Shown here piece by piece: positions 7,016 to 16,017 of a stretch of DNA of 64,000 nucleotides. A model generated the notes under the pieces. The model was not told the DNA's origin. It did not search any database and saw nothing but the letters and a program-made list of their open reading frames with translations. The stretch lies in the NCBI RefSeq assembly GCF_030063455.1, contig NZ_JASITB010000001.1, forward strand, positions 868,001 through 932,000, written 5' to 3'. Positions within the stretch are counted from its first letter, which is position 1; every line of letters starts with the position of its first letter. Source of the DNA: Cryobacterium sp. PH31-O1 (lineage in GTDB: Bacteria; Actinomycetota; Actinomycetes; Actinomycetales; Microbacteriaceae). The position numbers were made by a program, and so were the translations under genes.

Positions 7016-8275
7016 ATGACATCGCAGAAAATCACCAAGATCACCGTGACCGACTTCATGGGGATCGAGGGCACCGTCGAGATGTTCCCCACCGGCCAAC
7101 TGCAGGTGATCGCCGGGCCGAACGGATCCGGAAAGTCCAGCTTCATGGCCGCCGTCGAGGAGTGCTTCGACCCGGCCGGCACGCGGTTGATCCCGAACCC
7201 GGTGAACAACAAGGCCACTCGGGCGAAGGTGGAGATCCTGCTGACGGATGGGCGCATCGTCCGCGACTACCCGAAGGACGGGCCCGGCACGCTCACCGCC
7301 TATGCGCTCGACGGCGCCAAGTACCCGAGCGGAAAGGAGTTCGTGGCCAACATCACCGGCGGGCTGCTGTTCGATCCCAAAGACTTCGTGAAGCTGTCCG
7401 ACAAGGAGCAGCGCCAAACGCTGCTGTCCAAGGTGACACTGCCCTTCGACCTCGCGGAGATCGACGCGAAACGCAAAGGATTCTTCGACGGCCGCACCGA
7501 CAAGACGCGGGAGGTAAAGCGCCTGGCTGCGCAGCTCGACGGATGCGCCCCGGCCGACGCGAGCGTTCCGGATGCCGAGGTGTCGGCCGCGTCGCTGTAC
7601 GCCGAGATGGATGCGATCCGCGAGCACAACGTGGAAGTGGACCGCCGCAAGGACACTGCCGAGCGTGCCTGCATCGCCCGGATCGATCTTGACGAACGCG
7701 GGAAGGCACTGGCTGCCGAGCTTGACGCGGTTCGGGCTGAACGCAGCGCAATGCTGGCCACCGAGCGCGAGGCAATCGCAGCGTGCAACTCGATTGCACC
7801 ACAGTCGCCGGGTGCCGTGGCCGCGCAGCTGGCCAGCATCGACGAGACCAACGTAAAGGTGCGCGCACAGCTCACCCGGGCCGCCCTCGCCGCTGAGCTT
7901 GACGACCGTACCGCCGAAGAGGCCGCGATGACCGCGAGCATCGCCGCCATCGACAAGGTGAAGGCTGGCGGCCTCGCCGCTGCCGACTTCCCCGCCGGCC
8001 TCAGCGTGAGCGACGACGCAATCATGTTCGGCAACGTCACGTTCAAGCAGTTGAACACGGCCCGTCAGGACTCGATCGCGTTCGACCTGGCCACGAGCGG
8101 CAACCCGGACTTGAAGATCGTGGTCATGAAGTCGGGCAACGACCTTGATGACGTCAGTCTCGCGGCCGTGCAGAAGCTCGCCGACGAGCGCGGCTATTTC
8201 GTTCTCATGGAGCGGTACCGCGGTGACGCTGATGGTGTCGGCTTCCGCATCCAGACCCCGGCGGTGTCGGCATGA
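7016..8275 (+). CDS. SMC/RecF-like AAA ATPase of the recombination module
   Basis: 419 aa. The N-terminal ATPase half has Walker A GPNGSGKS at residues 34-41. A central region is rich in charged heptads (about 195-300). The C-terminal half (FKQLNTARQDSIAFDLATSG, KIVVMKSGNDLDD) holds the signature-like and Walker B-like parts, with the usual acidic DE replaced by KSGND. It is shorter than SbcC/Rad50. Position next to YqaJ and RecT-like genes implies a role in phage DNA end processing or recombination. Overlaps the next gene by four bases. Confidence 0.8.
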   Translation: MTSQKITKITVTDFMGIEGTVEMFPTGQLQVIAGPNGSGKSSFMAAVEECFDPAGTRLIPNPVNNKATRAKVEILLTDGRIVRDYPKDGPGTLTAYALDGAKYPSGKEFVANITGGLLFDPKDFVKLSDKEQRQTLLSKVTLPFDLAEIDAKRKGFFDGRTDKTREVKRLAAQLDGCAPADASVPDAEVSAASLYAEMDAIREHNVEVDRRKDTAERACIARIDLDERGKALAAELDAVRAERSAMLATEREAIAACNSIAPQSPGAVAAQLASIDETNVKVRAQLTRAALAAELDDRTAEEAAMTASIAAIDKVKAGGLAAADFPAGLSVSDDAIMFGNVTFKQLNTARQDSIAFDLATSGNPDLKIVVMKSGNDLDDVSLAAVQKLADERGYFVLMERYRGDADGVGFRIQTPAVSA

Positions 8276-8583
8276 CCGACTTCAAGGCCGCAGCGAAAGC
8301 CCGAATCGCCTACTACCTGAACCACCCGGAAAGCATCCTGAACACCGACGCGGATCACTTCGCCTTCGCCCAGGCGACGGCGACCATGGCCATCGCTGAA
8401 GCAGCAGACGCGCAGGTCGCCGCAACCATCGCGCAGACGGAGCAGCTACGCATTGGCAACCTCATCGCCTACAAACAGCTGCACACCCCACGCGAAGTCA
8501 ACGACCGAGGGCTGTTCTTCGAGCTGCCCGTGGACCGCGACGAGATGACCAGCGACATCGAGAGAGGCCTGTGGGCGCTGTGA
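8272..8583 (+). CDS. Hypothetical protein, 103 aa
   Basis: Largely helical (FAFAQATATMAIAEAADAQV). ATGA overlap with the ATPase gene and GTGA overlap with the next. No domain recognised; context suggests an accessory of the recombination genes. Confidence 0.65.
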   Translation: MTDFKAAAKARIAYYLNHPESILNTDADHFAFAQATATMAIAEAADAQVAATIAQTEQLRIGNLIAYKQLHTPREVNDRGLFFELPVDRDEMTSDIERGLWAL

Positions 8584-8864
8584 CCATCGGAGAGAGCCAA
8601 TCAGACATCTACTACGACGCCCCAGACGGGTGGACGGCTGAGCAGGAAGACCATATCGAAGAGGCGGCGCGAACACTGGTCGACCTCACTGTGGCTGATG
8701 CGCTCGACAACATCGGGAAGCGCTGGGAAGACGTGCCTGACCTCACCGAAGAGCAATTCACAGAGGCCAGGGAGCAGGCTGAAATGGCGATGCAATCCCT
8801 CGTGAGTTGCCCCGATTGCCACCGAGTCGGCGGTCACAAAATGGATTGCGGGCGTCGAGCATGA
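8580..8864 (+). CDS. Hypothetical protein with C-terminal zinc-binding motif, 94 aa
   Basis: Acidic helical protein ending in CPDCHRVGGHKMDCGRRA, a probable zinc knuckle. Start set to the GTG overlapping the previous stop. Overlaps the exonuclease start by four bases. Confidence 0.65.
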   Translation: MTIGESQSDIYYDAPDGWTAEQEDHIEEAARTLVDLTVADALDNIGKRWEDVPDLTEEQFTEAREQAEMAMQSLVSCPDCHRVGGHKMDCGRRA

Positions 8865-9517
8865 CCCCCGCCGAAACGCTTGCTGGCCCCGCTGAGATTG
8901 ACGTGCAGCGGGGCGTACTCGCACCGCCCTGGCAATCCCGTGTCATGGCCGACTCACTCGACCGGCCCGCGTGGCTCACTGCGCGAGAGCCGATCGTCGG
9001 GGCCAGCGACGCGGCCAAGCTCGTGAAGATGTCGTCCATCGAGACGTACCTCAACGCGAAGCTGAAGCCCTCGACCTTCTCGGGCAATCGGTACACCGAA
9101 TCGGGCAACGAGTGGGAACCGATCATGCTCGCCTGGGCAGGCATCCCACAGAACACTCTGCTGATCCATTCCGCAGACCACCCGGGCCTCGCGGCCACCC
9201 CTGACGGGCTGCTGGTCAAGCCTGAGGGCATCGTGCTCTCCGAGGTCAAGGCCAAACACGACCGCATCGTCTACGGCCCCACACCGGGCGAATTCCGGCA
9301 GGTCGCATTCCAGCAGTACTGCGTCGGCCCGGAGGTCCTCTACACCGAGTTCATCTGGGCCGAGATCGTCAAGGGCGAGATGCGCACCGAGGTTCCCAAG
9401 AGCCTGCGCATCTACCCCGCCGACGTCGCAGACGTGCTGGCCGCACTTCTGCCGATCGCCATTGAACTATCCACGCGGATCACCGCCGCACTCAAATTCG
9501 AAAGAGGCATGCCATGA
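8861..9517 (+). CDS. YqaJ-family viral recombinase exonuclease
   Basis: 218 aa. Matches YqaJ-like PD-(D/E)XK nucleases: PIVGASDAAKLVKMSS near the start, ESGNEWEPIMLAWAG, the catalytic region ATPDGLLV followed by VLSEVKAKHD, and FRQVAFQQYCVG. Such exonucleases resect DNA ends for the partner annealing protein. It overlaps the RecT-like gene by four bases, the standard exo-annealase pair. ATG 8861 overlaps the preceding stop and is preferred over the longer frame from 8807. Confidence 0.85.
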   Translation: MTPAETLAGPAEIDVQRGVLAPPWQSRVMADSLDRPAWLTAREPIVGASDAAKLVKMSSIETYLNAKLKPSTFSGNRYTESGNEWEPIMLAWAGIPQNTLLIHSADHPGLAATPDGLLVKPEGIVLSEVKAKHDRIVYGPTPGEFRQVAFQQYCVGPEVLYTEFIWAEIVKGEMRTEVPKSLRIYPADVADVLAALLPIAIELSTRITAALKFERGMP

Positions 9518-10491
9518 GCAAGGAAGTCACTCAGTACGAAGCCGCCGGGCTGGACGAGAAGATGCGCTACGTGCAGACGCTCGCATCCGCTGGCGACCTC
9601 ATCCCCAAGGGGCTTTGGGACCGCGGCGCCCCGTCCCCCGGCAAGGTGCTGTTGGTCATGGAGACCGGCGCGATGCTCGGAATTCACCCGATGGCCGCCC
9701 TCGGTGGAATCCATGTGATTGAGGGAAAGCCTACGATCTCCCCCGGCCTCATGTCGGGCCTGGTGCGGAAGGCCGGCCACAAGCTGCGCGTGAACACGAC
9801 GGGCACGATCGAGGGCGGCGACTTCGCGGCCACGGCCACGATCACCCGATCAGACGATCCCGACTTTACGTACTCGGCAACTTGGACTCCTGCCCGCGCT
9901 GCCCGCGCTGGTTTGTGCAAGTACGAGGTCAATAACGGTAAGTGGGTTGTGACTGCACGGTCAAAGAGCGGCAACCCGCTCCCGTGGGAGGCCTACAGTG
10001 AAGGGCTCTGCAAGGCCCGCGCCATCGGAGAAGTCGTCCGGGAGGGCGGCGAGGATGTTCTCATGGGTGTGAGCTACACACCAGAGGAGATGGGCGCGCT
10101 GGTCACCGACGCTGGGGAGCTGCAGTCCACCACAGGCACAGATGCTGAGCCCGCCGAGGATTGGGCTGCACTCGTGGCCGCGGCGACGACGACCGCTGAG
10201 CTTATGGCGATCAGGGATCGGGCCAGCGCTGCCGAACAGTACACGGCCAACCGCACGATGTTCCTGACGAAGCACGGCGAACTCAGCCGGGCCGAGGCAT
10301 CCGAGGCATCCGAGGCATCAGCCGATACTGCTGCTGAACCTGACGAGAACATTGTCGACGCCGAGATAATCACGGATGACGAACCTGTCGCCGCTGTCGC
10401 AGAACTGGAACCGGAAGAGACGGAGCTGCAGCGGTACGAGCGCGAAACTGCTGCTGAGTTCGCTGCCGCAACGCCCGCCGCTGCGTCATGA
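9514..10491 (+). CDS. RecT-like single-strand annealing protein
   Basis: 325 aa. The N-terminal core has the segments typical of actinophage RecT-type annealases (GAMLGIHPMAALGGIHVIEG, ISPGLMSGLVRKAGH, then NPLPWEAYSEGLCKARAIGE). The C-terminal third is acidic and low complexity, including a triple Glu-Ala-Ser repeat at 10294..10319. Pairs with the YqaJ exonuclease upstream to catalyse strand annealing during phage replication. RecT-family membership is by resemblance and context. Confidence 0.8.
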   Translation: MSKEVTQYEAAGLDEKMRYVQTLASAGDLIPKGLWDRGAPSPGKVLLVMETGAMLGIHPMAALGGIHVIEGKPTISPGLMSGLVRKAGHKLRVNTTGTIEGGDFAATATITRSDDPDFTYSATWTPARAARAGLCKYEVNNGKWVVTARSKSGNPLPWEAYSEGLCKARAIGEVVREGGEDVLMGVSYTPEEMGALVTDAGELQSTTGTDAEPAEDWAALVAAATTTAELMAIRDRASAAEQYTANRTMFLTKHGELSRAEASEASEASADTAAEPDENIVDAEIITDDEPVAAVAELEPEETELQRYERETAAEFAAATPAAAS

Positions 10492-10988
10492 CCGAGGGTG
10501 AGCCGAACGCCCTGGCCATTGTCGGAAGGTCCGATGAGGAGAACCGCACTATTGCGGACCCCGCGGGCGAACTCCTCGTCTCTGTCGCGGAGGACCATGT
10601 CATCGCCATGCTTACCCCGGTTGATCTGATCGATTATCTGCCGCTGGGCCCGACGGAGGTGGAGCAGCTCATTCAGATACTCGCGGATCGGGTTGAGCGC
10701 TCTGCCGGAGTCATCACCCGCCTGTATGAGGACGTTCACCGGGCTACCGAGAAGTGGCAGGGGGCTGTCGCAGATCATTGCGTGGCCAACGTGAAGTACG
10801 GCGCCCAGATGGCCCGGCAGGTCGCTCTGTCAAAGACCAAGAGCGAGCTTCATGATCTGAACCTTGCTAAGGAGAAGCTCAAGTACGCCGAGGTGCTGGC
10901 GGATGCTCTGCAGTCGAAACTTTACGGCTACATGAATATAAACAAGTCCGTGACTGCGGCATACAACGCTTCTGGCATGCGTCGATGA
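10488..10988 (+). CDS. Hypothetical coiled-coil protein, 166 aa
   Basis: Starts with an ATGA overlap on the RecT-like gene. The second half is strongly helical with heptads (SKTKSELHDLNLAKEKLKYA). No known domain recognised. Ends 64 bases before the next gene, which has its own AAGAAAGAAGG ribosome binding site. Confidence 0.65.
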   Translation: MTEGEPNALAIVGRSDEENRTIADPAGELLVSVAEDHVIAMLTPVDLIDYLPLGPTEVEQLIQILADRVERSAGVITRLYEDVHRATEKWQGAVADHCVANVKYGAQMARQVALSKTKSELHDLNLAKEKLKYAEVLADALQSKLYGYMNINKSVTAAYNASGMRR

Positions 10989-11052
10989 CCACCACAAACT
11001 CCCTGCTGCCGTCGGCGCAGGAGAACGCACGACCCAAGAAAGAAGGAACATC

Positions 11053-11424
11053 ATGTCCGCAACATCCAAGACCGAGGCTGGCAGTTTCGCCGCCATTCTC
11101 GCATCCATCCGTCCCAAGAGTGACGTGGAACTCGCGGATGAGCTGCGCGGTGTCATCGAAGCCGTGAAGGACACCGGAAAGCCCGGCTCCCTCATTTTCC
11201 GTGTCGACGTGAAGCTCGTCAACCCCGGCGGCTCCGAAGTGATCATCAGCGACAAGATCACGGCGAAGCGCCCCGAACGCAACCGTGAAGGCTCCATCGC
11301 TTACACGGATTCGGCGAACAACCTCAGCCGTTCGGACCCGCGGTCAACGCCGCTGTTCGAGGAAGATGCACACGATATGCCCGCATACGACCACGCCACT
11401 GGCGAAGTAAAGGACCTCGACTGA
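11053..11424 (+). CDS. Hypothetical early protein, 123 aa
   Basis: Begins after a strong purine-rich ribosome binding site and overlaps the DUF2303 gene by one base. Contains FRVDVKLVNPGGSEVIISDK and an acidic C-terminus. Conserved position upstream of a DUF2303 protein suggests a joint role; function unknown. Confidence 0.65.
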   Translation: MSATSKTEAGSFAAILASIRPKSDVELADELRGVIEAVKDTGKPGSLIFRVDVKLVNPGGSEVIISDKITAKRPERNREGSIAYTDSANNLSRSDPRSTPLFEEDAHDMPAYDHATGEVKDLD

Positions 11425-12332
11425 TGACTGATTTCACCACCGAAGCACAGGCAGTATCTGCGCTCGCAGGACAGGCTCTCGCACCGCAGAGCGTCGACAT
11501 CAACCAGATCTACACCGTCGCTGACCAAGATGGCGGCGTGCGCCTCATCGACACGGACCAGTACGGCCCGGGCCCACGGCGAGCTACTGGCCGGCGCATC
11601 GTCACTGATGCCTACTCGTTCGTGACGTACCTCGACCGGCACTCGAATGACCAGACCGAGGTCTTCGCCGACAAGGTCGCGAGTACTGTGATCGCGGTGC
11701 TCGATTCGAATACCGGCTTCGCTAAGCCGAACGGCTGGCAGGGCCATACTGTGAAGCTCGAACTCGTCAAGACGATTCCATGGCTCGCATGGCTGGCTCG
11801 GGACCTCACCACAGTGGGCCGGGGCGCTTGGTTCGGTCAGGAGGAATTCGCCGAGTTCATCCAGGAGCGCGCAACGGACTGCGTCTCCCCCGACAGCGCC
11901 ACGCTGCTGGAACTCGCAACGTCGTTCCAGGCGAACAACAAGGTCGACTTCAAGTCAGCCGTGAACACCGGGTCGGGCCAGATCAACCTTGGGTTCGACG
12001 AGACGATCACGGCCAAGGCTGGGCAGAAGGGGAACATCCCGATCCCGACCGAGTTGAAGCTCCGGCTGCGCCCGTACATCGGCGGCCCGATCTACAACGT
12101 GACGGCTCAGTTCCGTTTCCGGCTCAACGGCGGCGACCTGCGTCTGGGGTTCGCGATCGTGCGACCTCAGGACATCCTCGACGCGGCGTTCACGGACATC
12201 GTCGACGAGATCCGCGACGGCAAGGACGAGACCATCGTCGTGCCCGGCGTCGGCGGCGCCGAGGCGACAACCGAGAAAAAGCTCATCCACACCGGCACGG
12301 ATGCACCGATCTTCTTCGGGAAGCCTGCATAA
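11424..12332 (+). CDS. DUF2303 family phage protein
   Basis: 302 aa, matching the DUF2303 (YfdQ-like) family: WQGHTVKLELVKTIPWLAWL, EEFAEFIQERATD, LLELATSFQANNKVDFKS, and the C-terminal RFRLNGGDLRLGFAIVRPQ. Members are common near phage recombination genes, but their role is unknown. The gene is followed by a 13-bp perfect hairpin (12371..12411), marking a transcription or processing boundary. Confidence 0.85.
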   Translation: MTDFTTEAQAVSALAGQALAPQSVDINQIYTVADQDGGVRLIDTDQYGPGPRRATGRRIVTDAYSFVTYLDRHSNDQTEVFADKVASTVIAVLDSNTGFAKPNGWQGHTVKLELVKTIPWLAWLARDLTTVGRGAWFGQEEFAEFIQERATDCVSPDSATLLELATSFQANNKVDFKSAVNTGSGQINLGFDETITAKAGQKGNIPIPTELKLRLRPYIGGPIYNVTAQFRFRLNGGDLRLGFAIVRPQDILDAAFTDIVDEIRDGKDETIVVPGVGGAEATTEKKLIHTGTDAPIFFGKPA

Positions 12333-12370
12333 CCCTCCGCGCTGCATGACAGCGCACCCGTAACACCCTC

Positions 12371-12411
12371 GCCGAAGGCCGCCCGCGCAACCACGCATGG
12401 CGGCCTTCGGC
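12371..12411 (+). terminator. Long GC-rich hairpin after the DUF2303 gene
   Basis: Perfect 13-bp inverted repeat (GCCGAAGGCCGCC) with a 15-base loop. It has no T-run, so it may be a processing site, attenuator or weak terminator. It precedes a mini-ORF and the RuvC-like gene. Confidence 0.55.
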
Positions 12412-12433
12412 GTACCACCGCCGGGAGGCACCA

Positions 12434-12463
12434 ATGCTCAACATGAATTCAGCCAGACCATGA
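12434..12463 (+). CDS. Nine-codon leader peptide coupled to the RuvC-like gene
   Basis: MLNMNSARP, with a strong GGGAGG ribosome binding site five bases upstream. Its stop overlaps the next ATG in an ATGA arrangement, so ribosomes ending here would re-initiate at 12460. One of three such hairpin plus mini-ORF units in the early region. Confidence 0.45.
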   Translation: MLNMNSARP

Positions 12464-13047
12464 TCGGAACCGACACAGGCATGATGCCTTCCAGCTTTCA
12501 AACGATCACGCCCCGCCGAGTGATCGGTATCGACCTCAGCATGACGTCGACCGGGCTCGCCGTCATTGCCAACGGAATCATCGAGACGCACACCGTGACG
12601 TCGAAGGCTGACGCTGACACGCTCCGCAGCTTCATCGACCGTTCCGAACGGATCGCCCACCAGATCGACGAGGTCGTGCAGTTCCACGGCACCGATCTAG
12701 TCGTGATCGAGGGTCTCATTTATCACGGCAAGTCGAGTTCTCTCGACAAGATCAACGCGCACTGGTGGATGGTCGTGAAGTTCATCTGCGAATACGTCGA
12801 TCAGGAACCCGTGGTCGTGAACAGCTCGCAGCGCTGCAAGTATGCGACCGGCGGAGCGTCGGCGAAGAAAGACATCGTGCTCGCTGCCGTCCTCAAGCGC
12901 TACCCGCAGGCCGACGCCGCAGGCAACGACGAAGCCGACGCGGTCATCTTCGCTGCGATGGGTGCTCGCCACCTCGGGCATCCGGTTGAAGAGTCGTTGC
13001 CTCTGCTGAACCTCGAGGCGATGGAAGCCGTGAGGTGGGGAGCGTGA
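12460..13047 (+). CDS. RuvC-like Holliday junction resolvase
   Basis: 195 aa with RNase H-fold motifs of RuvC-like resolvases: Asp25 in VIGIDLSMTSTG, Glu84 in LVVIEGL, and the acidic cluster GNDEADAV (Asp157-Asp160). It would cut branched recombination or replication intermediates before packaging. ATG 12460 overlaps the leader peptide stop; the frame is open upstream but without a ribosome binding site. Overlaps the next gene by four bases. Confidence 0.85.
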   Translation: MIGTDTGMMPSSFQTITPRRVIGIDLSMTSTGLAVIANGIIETHTVTSKADADTLRSFIDRSERIAHQIDEVVQFHGTDLVVIEGLIYHGKSSSLDKINAHWWMVVKFICEYVDQEPVVVNSSQRCKYATGGASAKKDIVLAAVLKRYPQADAAGNDEADAVIFAAMGARHLGHPVEESLPLLNLEAMEAVRWGA

Positions 13048-13772
13048 GCGCCGCTTGGGCGTCGCCATACGCCGACTCCGCGCGGCGGTTCAAGAACGAT
13101 GTCACGAAGCACCGAATGACAGTGCTGCACGATTCGGGCGTTTACCGCCACGTGCGATTCCAGAAGCCAGGCACGGGCATTGGGCACTTCGCCCTAATCA
13201 CGGCGCCGGGCTGTCTCACGATCCGCGGCGACATGGGCACCTACGTCTTCGCCCGGATCTACGACATGTTCAACTTCTTCGACCGCTCGAGCTACGGGAT
13301 CAACCCTGGCTATTGGGGCGAAAAACTCGAAGCGATTGGACGGCCTGAGGGGTATCGAGAGTACTCCGTGGAGAAGTTCAAAGCTTGGGTGAACGAAGAC
13401 TGGGCTGACCGTATGGAGCAGTACACGCCGGCGCAGCGCATGACCATTCGCGCCGCGATCGATAGCGACATTCTTGGCGACGACAACTGGGGATTCGATA
13501 CCGAGTACATCGAAGGGGCAACGGGCGTTCTCGATGATTTCGACGTGGAAGGCTTCACGTACACGGATGTCGGAGAGCTGGATTTCGAGGACTACTCGTA
13601 TCACTATCTCTGGGCGTGCCATGCAGTTCAGTGGGGCATTCAGCAGTACCGCCTCGCCGAGGTTGCCGCCGTCGAGCCGTGGACCTCCAAGCGATGGTGG
13701 ACCCATCGCGAGCAGCCGTTCGCTCGCGTCGCTTTCATGGCTGCGCACACGTCCAGGCGGTGGGCAGCATGA
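13044..13772 (+). CDS. Hypothetical conserved-type phage protein, 242 aa
   Basis: Contains GCLTIRGDMGTYVFARIYDM and FRSSYGI-like aromatic segments, a pattern I associate with a widespread phage protein of unknown function. Acidic centre (GVLDDFDVEGFTYTDVGELD). GTG at 13044 chosen for the GTGA overlap. ATGA overlap with the HNH gene downstream. Confidence 0.65.
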   Translation: MSAAWASPYADSARRFKNDVTKHRMTVLHDSGVYRHVRFQKPGTGIGHFALITAPGCLTIRGDMGTYVFARIYDMFNFFDRSSYGINPGYWGEKLEAIGRPEGYREYSVEKFKAWVNEDWADRMEQYTPAQRMTIRAAIDSDILGDDNWGFDTEYIEGATGVLDDFDVEGFTYTDVGELDFEDYSYHYLWACHAVQWGIQQYRLAEVAAVEPWTSKRWWTHREQPFARVAFMAAHTSRRWAA

Positions 13773-14173
13773 TCCTCCCCAAGGTCCCGAAGCCATCGAA
13801 GGCCGAAGAGAACGACGCCTACGAGCTGGCCACCCTGCGCGACAAGGACACATGCCAGAAGTGCCGCCGGGACTGTGGGCCGACCGCTCGCGACCACCGT
13901 GTGAACCGCTCCCAAGGCGGCCGCACCGTCGTGAGCAATCTCCACGTGCTCGGCCTCGACTGCCACAAGTGGGCGACCGAGCATCCCCTCGACGCGCAGG
14001 CCGAGGGGTGGGCCGCACCGAGCTACGCCGACCCGCGCGAGTGGCCGGCGCGACGGTGGATGCCGATCTACGGCGGGCGTCTGCACCTGTCCTGGGTGCT
14101 GTATTCCGACGACGGCGAGATCGCAGTGATCACCGAAGAGGACGCAGCGCTCCGAATGTACGGCGCCGCGTGA
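13769..14173 (+). CDS. HNH nuclease-type protein, 134 aa
   Basis: An N-terminal CQKCRRDC zinc pair followed by ARDHRVNRSQGGRTVVSNLH and CHKWATEHP, which fits an HNH finger (DHR...N...H). It is more compact than the homing endonucleases and is embedded in the overlapping operon, so it may be a phage DNA-processing nuclease rather than a selfish element. Confidence 0.75.
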   Translation: MILPKVPKPSKAEENDAYELATLRDKDTCQKCRRDCGPTARDHRVNRSQGGRTVVSNLHVLGLDCHKWATEHPLDAQAEGWAAPSYADPREWPARRWMPIYGGRLHLSWVLYSDDGEIAVITEEDAALRMYGAA

Positions 14174-14313
14174 TCGACCGGGCCGCGCTGATCAAGCACA
14201 TCAAGTCCCGCGCGAACAAACAGGCATCCCTGCCCGCAGCCGCGGTACTGGATGCCCTCGCCCTCCAACTCGAGAGAGGCGACTTTGACGACAAGGAAGG
14301 AGGTAAGACGTAG
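14170..14313 (+). CDS. Small hypothetical protein, 47 aa
   Basis: GTG start overlapping the HNH stop by four bases and ending with a one-base overlap on the replication gene. Basic helical N-terminus (IDRAALIKHIKSRANKQA). Its 3' end contains the GGAAGGAGG ribosome binding site of the next gene. Confidence 0.6.
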   Translation: MIDRAALIKHIKSRANKQASLPAAAVLDALALQLERGDFDDKEGGKT

Positions 14314-15191
14314 TGGTCTGGTTCAACGTTGACGACGGGTTCCCCACGAGCCCAAAGGTTTTGAGCATCCCCAGGGGTGAGCGAATGGCCGCCGTGGGTC
14401 TCTGGACTATCGCCGGGGCGTCGTGCGCAAAGCACCTCACGGACGGCCATATTCAGACTTTCATGCTCGACGAATGGGGTGCAGATCCGCTCTCTGCAGA
14501 GGCTCTCGTGGCCTCTGGATTGTGGGAGACAACCCCTCAAGGATTCGTCTTCCACGATTGGGAGGGTTGGCAGCGCACGAGGGAGGAAGTTGAGGGAAAA
14601 CGCGAGGCTGAACGGCTGCGAAAGAAGACTTGGCGAGAAAATAGAGCTGATCAGAAGGCAAATCATGTCCCGCCTTTGTCCCACGGGACGGACAGCGGGA
14701 CGGACGCACTTGTCCCACGGGTGTCCCAACACCCAAACCAAGCCAAGCCAAGCCCTACCAAGCCAAGCCGATTAAGTACTAAAGAGCTTCTTGTCGATGA
14801 TTCTCCCGAGCCCATCTCGGAGCTTCGCCCCGAGGTCGAACGGCTGTGCATCCTGCTCCGCGATCTTGTCGTGGCAAACGGATCGAAGGTACCAGTCATT
14901 GGCCCGAGCTGGCACACCGCGGCCCGGCTCATGCTCGTCGCCGACGGCCGTGACGTGGACGCCGCCGAGCGGCTGATGCGGTGGTGCCAGGCCGACTCGT
15001 TCTGGCGAGGCAACGTGCTCTCCATGCCGAAGTTCCGGAAGGGCTACGACCAGATCCGTCTCCATGCCGAGAGGCAGCGGATCGAACGGCAAGAGCAAGT
15101 CAAGGTCCCGAAGGATCAACAGATCCTTGACGTCATCGAAACGGGCAGGCGAATGCAAGCCGAACACGACCGGAAGGCGCTGAGCGCATGA
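14313..15191 (+). CDS. Phage replication initiation protein (DnaD/O-like)
   Basis: 292 aa. The N-terminal half is a winged-helix type domain (WFNVDDGFPTSPKVLSIPRG, AAVGLWTIAGASCA). A low-complexity linker at about residues 118-155 follows. The C-terminal domain (WHTAARLMLVADGR, AERLMRWCQADSFWRGNVLS) is typical of actinophage helicase-loading replication proteins. The linker DNA carries clustered GTCCC/GGGAC and AAGCC repeats, a candidate origin, as in lambda O. GTG start with a strong GGAGG sequence. Confidence 0.75.
   Translation: MVWFNVDDGFPTSPKVLSIPRGERMAAVGLWTIAGASCAKHLTDGHIQTFMLDEWGADPLSAEALVASGLWETTPQGFVFHDWEGWQRTREEVEGKREAERLRKKTWRENRADQKANHVPPLSHGTDSGTDALVPRVSQHPNQAKPSPTKPSRLSTKELLVDDSPEPISELRPEVERLCILLRDLVVANGSKVPVIGPSWHTAARLMLVADGRDVDAAERLMRWCQADSFWRGNVLSMPKFRKGYDQIRLHAERQRIERQEQVKVPKDQQILDVIETGRRMQAEHDRKALSA
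14667..14769. other. Candidate replication origin inside the replication gene
   Basis: Six copies of GTCCC or its complement in 61 bp (14667, 14678, 14685, 14697, 14712, 14723), followed by five AAGCC repeats (about 14738..14768). The last two GTCCC copies are 11 bp apart. The same 11-bp arrangement, GTCCCNNNGGTGTCCCA, recurs at 25701..25717. Origin function is inferred from the lambda-like position; no AT-rich unwinding element was identified. Confidence 0.4.
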
Positions 15192-15574
15192 ACTACGACG
15201 ACATCGGCAAGCTGATTGCCCGCGTGAAGATCGGCGACAACCGCGACGTCGGCAAGCTCGGCCTGCTGCACGAGGAATGGTTTCAGTCCCTCGGCCACCT
15301 GCCGCTCGATGAGTGTTTGGCCGCTGTGGTCATTCATCGTCAGGAGCAGCCGGGGGTGTACCTCGAGGCCGGCCATATCGTCGCCAACGTCCGACTGATC
15401 CGGTCCCGGCAGGAACGCGCGGAGCGGATCGTGACGGCCATTCAGCGCGGTGCGATTGCTGCACCGATGATCACGCTCGACCGGGCGAAGTTTGAGGCTG
15501 AGACTCAGGCCTCGATCCGGGAGCACCGCATTGCGCGCGGCGTCGACCCGGAGACCGGGAAGGCGATCGTATGA
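15188..15574 (+). CDS. Hypothetical replication-associated protein, 128 aa
   Basis: Contains LHEEWFQSLGHLPLDECLAA and QEQPGVYLEAGHIVANVRLI, a pattern seen in actinophage proteins encoded next to replication genes, which may load helicase. ATGA overlap with the initiator gene and with the next gene. Function inferred from position only. Confidence 0.65.
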   Translation: MNYDDIGKLIARVKIGDNRDVGKLGLLHEEWFQSLGHLPLDECLAAVVIHRQEQPGVYLEAGHIVANVRLIRSRQERAERIVTAIQRGAIAAPMITLDRAKFEAETQASIREHRIARGVDPETGKAIV

Positions 15575-16017
15575 ATGACCTGATGGCTCTCGCGGATGAC
15601 GAGTTCGCGGATGAGCTGAACGAAGCGATCTTCGATGACGAGATCTGGGCAGGGTTCTTGGACCCGGACGTGTGCCGGCGGGCAAGACCTGCGCTGGTGA
15701 TCCTGCGTGCGTCACTGATGGAGCGCCTGCGCGAGGTGAAGGCTCGCACGGCGACGCGCCGGGAGCTGATCGCGTTCATAGCAAAGGCTGAACTGCGGCT
15801 GGCAGAGGTCAAGACCGCCGTGTCGGCAGCGAACAAAGCTGATGATGCGTCGATCGCATCGCTTGAGCGCAAGTGGGGCATGTTCGCTCAAACCCTTGCC
15901 GAGATCGTGAACAGCTCGGACTTGGCGCACCAACTCAGCTACGTGCTCCTCGACGGCGATTTGAATGCCGAGCAGTGGCTCCGACTGCGGCACCAGAAAG
16001 CGCCGGCATCGTCATGA
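15571..16017 (+). CDS. Hypothetical helical protein, 148 aa
   Basis: Mostly alpha-helical (RRARPALVILRASLMERLRE, AELRLAEVKTAVSAANKA). ATGA overlaps at both ends place it in the coupled early operon. No family recognised. Confidence 0.65.
   Translation: MNDLMALADDEFADELNEAIFDDEIWAGFLDPDVCRRARPALVILRASLMERLREVKARTATRRELIAFIAKAELRLAEVKTAVSAANKADDASIASLERKWGMFAQTLAEIVNSSDLAHQLSYVLLDGDLNAEQWLRLRHQKAPASS

Noticed and set aside
10985-11167. 60-codon frame overlapping the start of the gene at 11053
   Set aside because: Overlaps a better gene by 115 bases and reads as low-complexity shadow.
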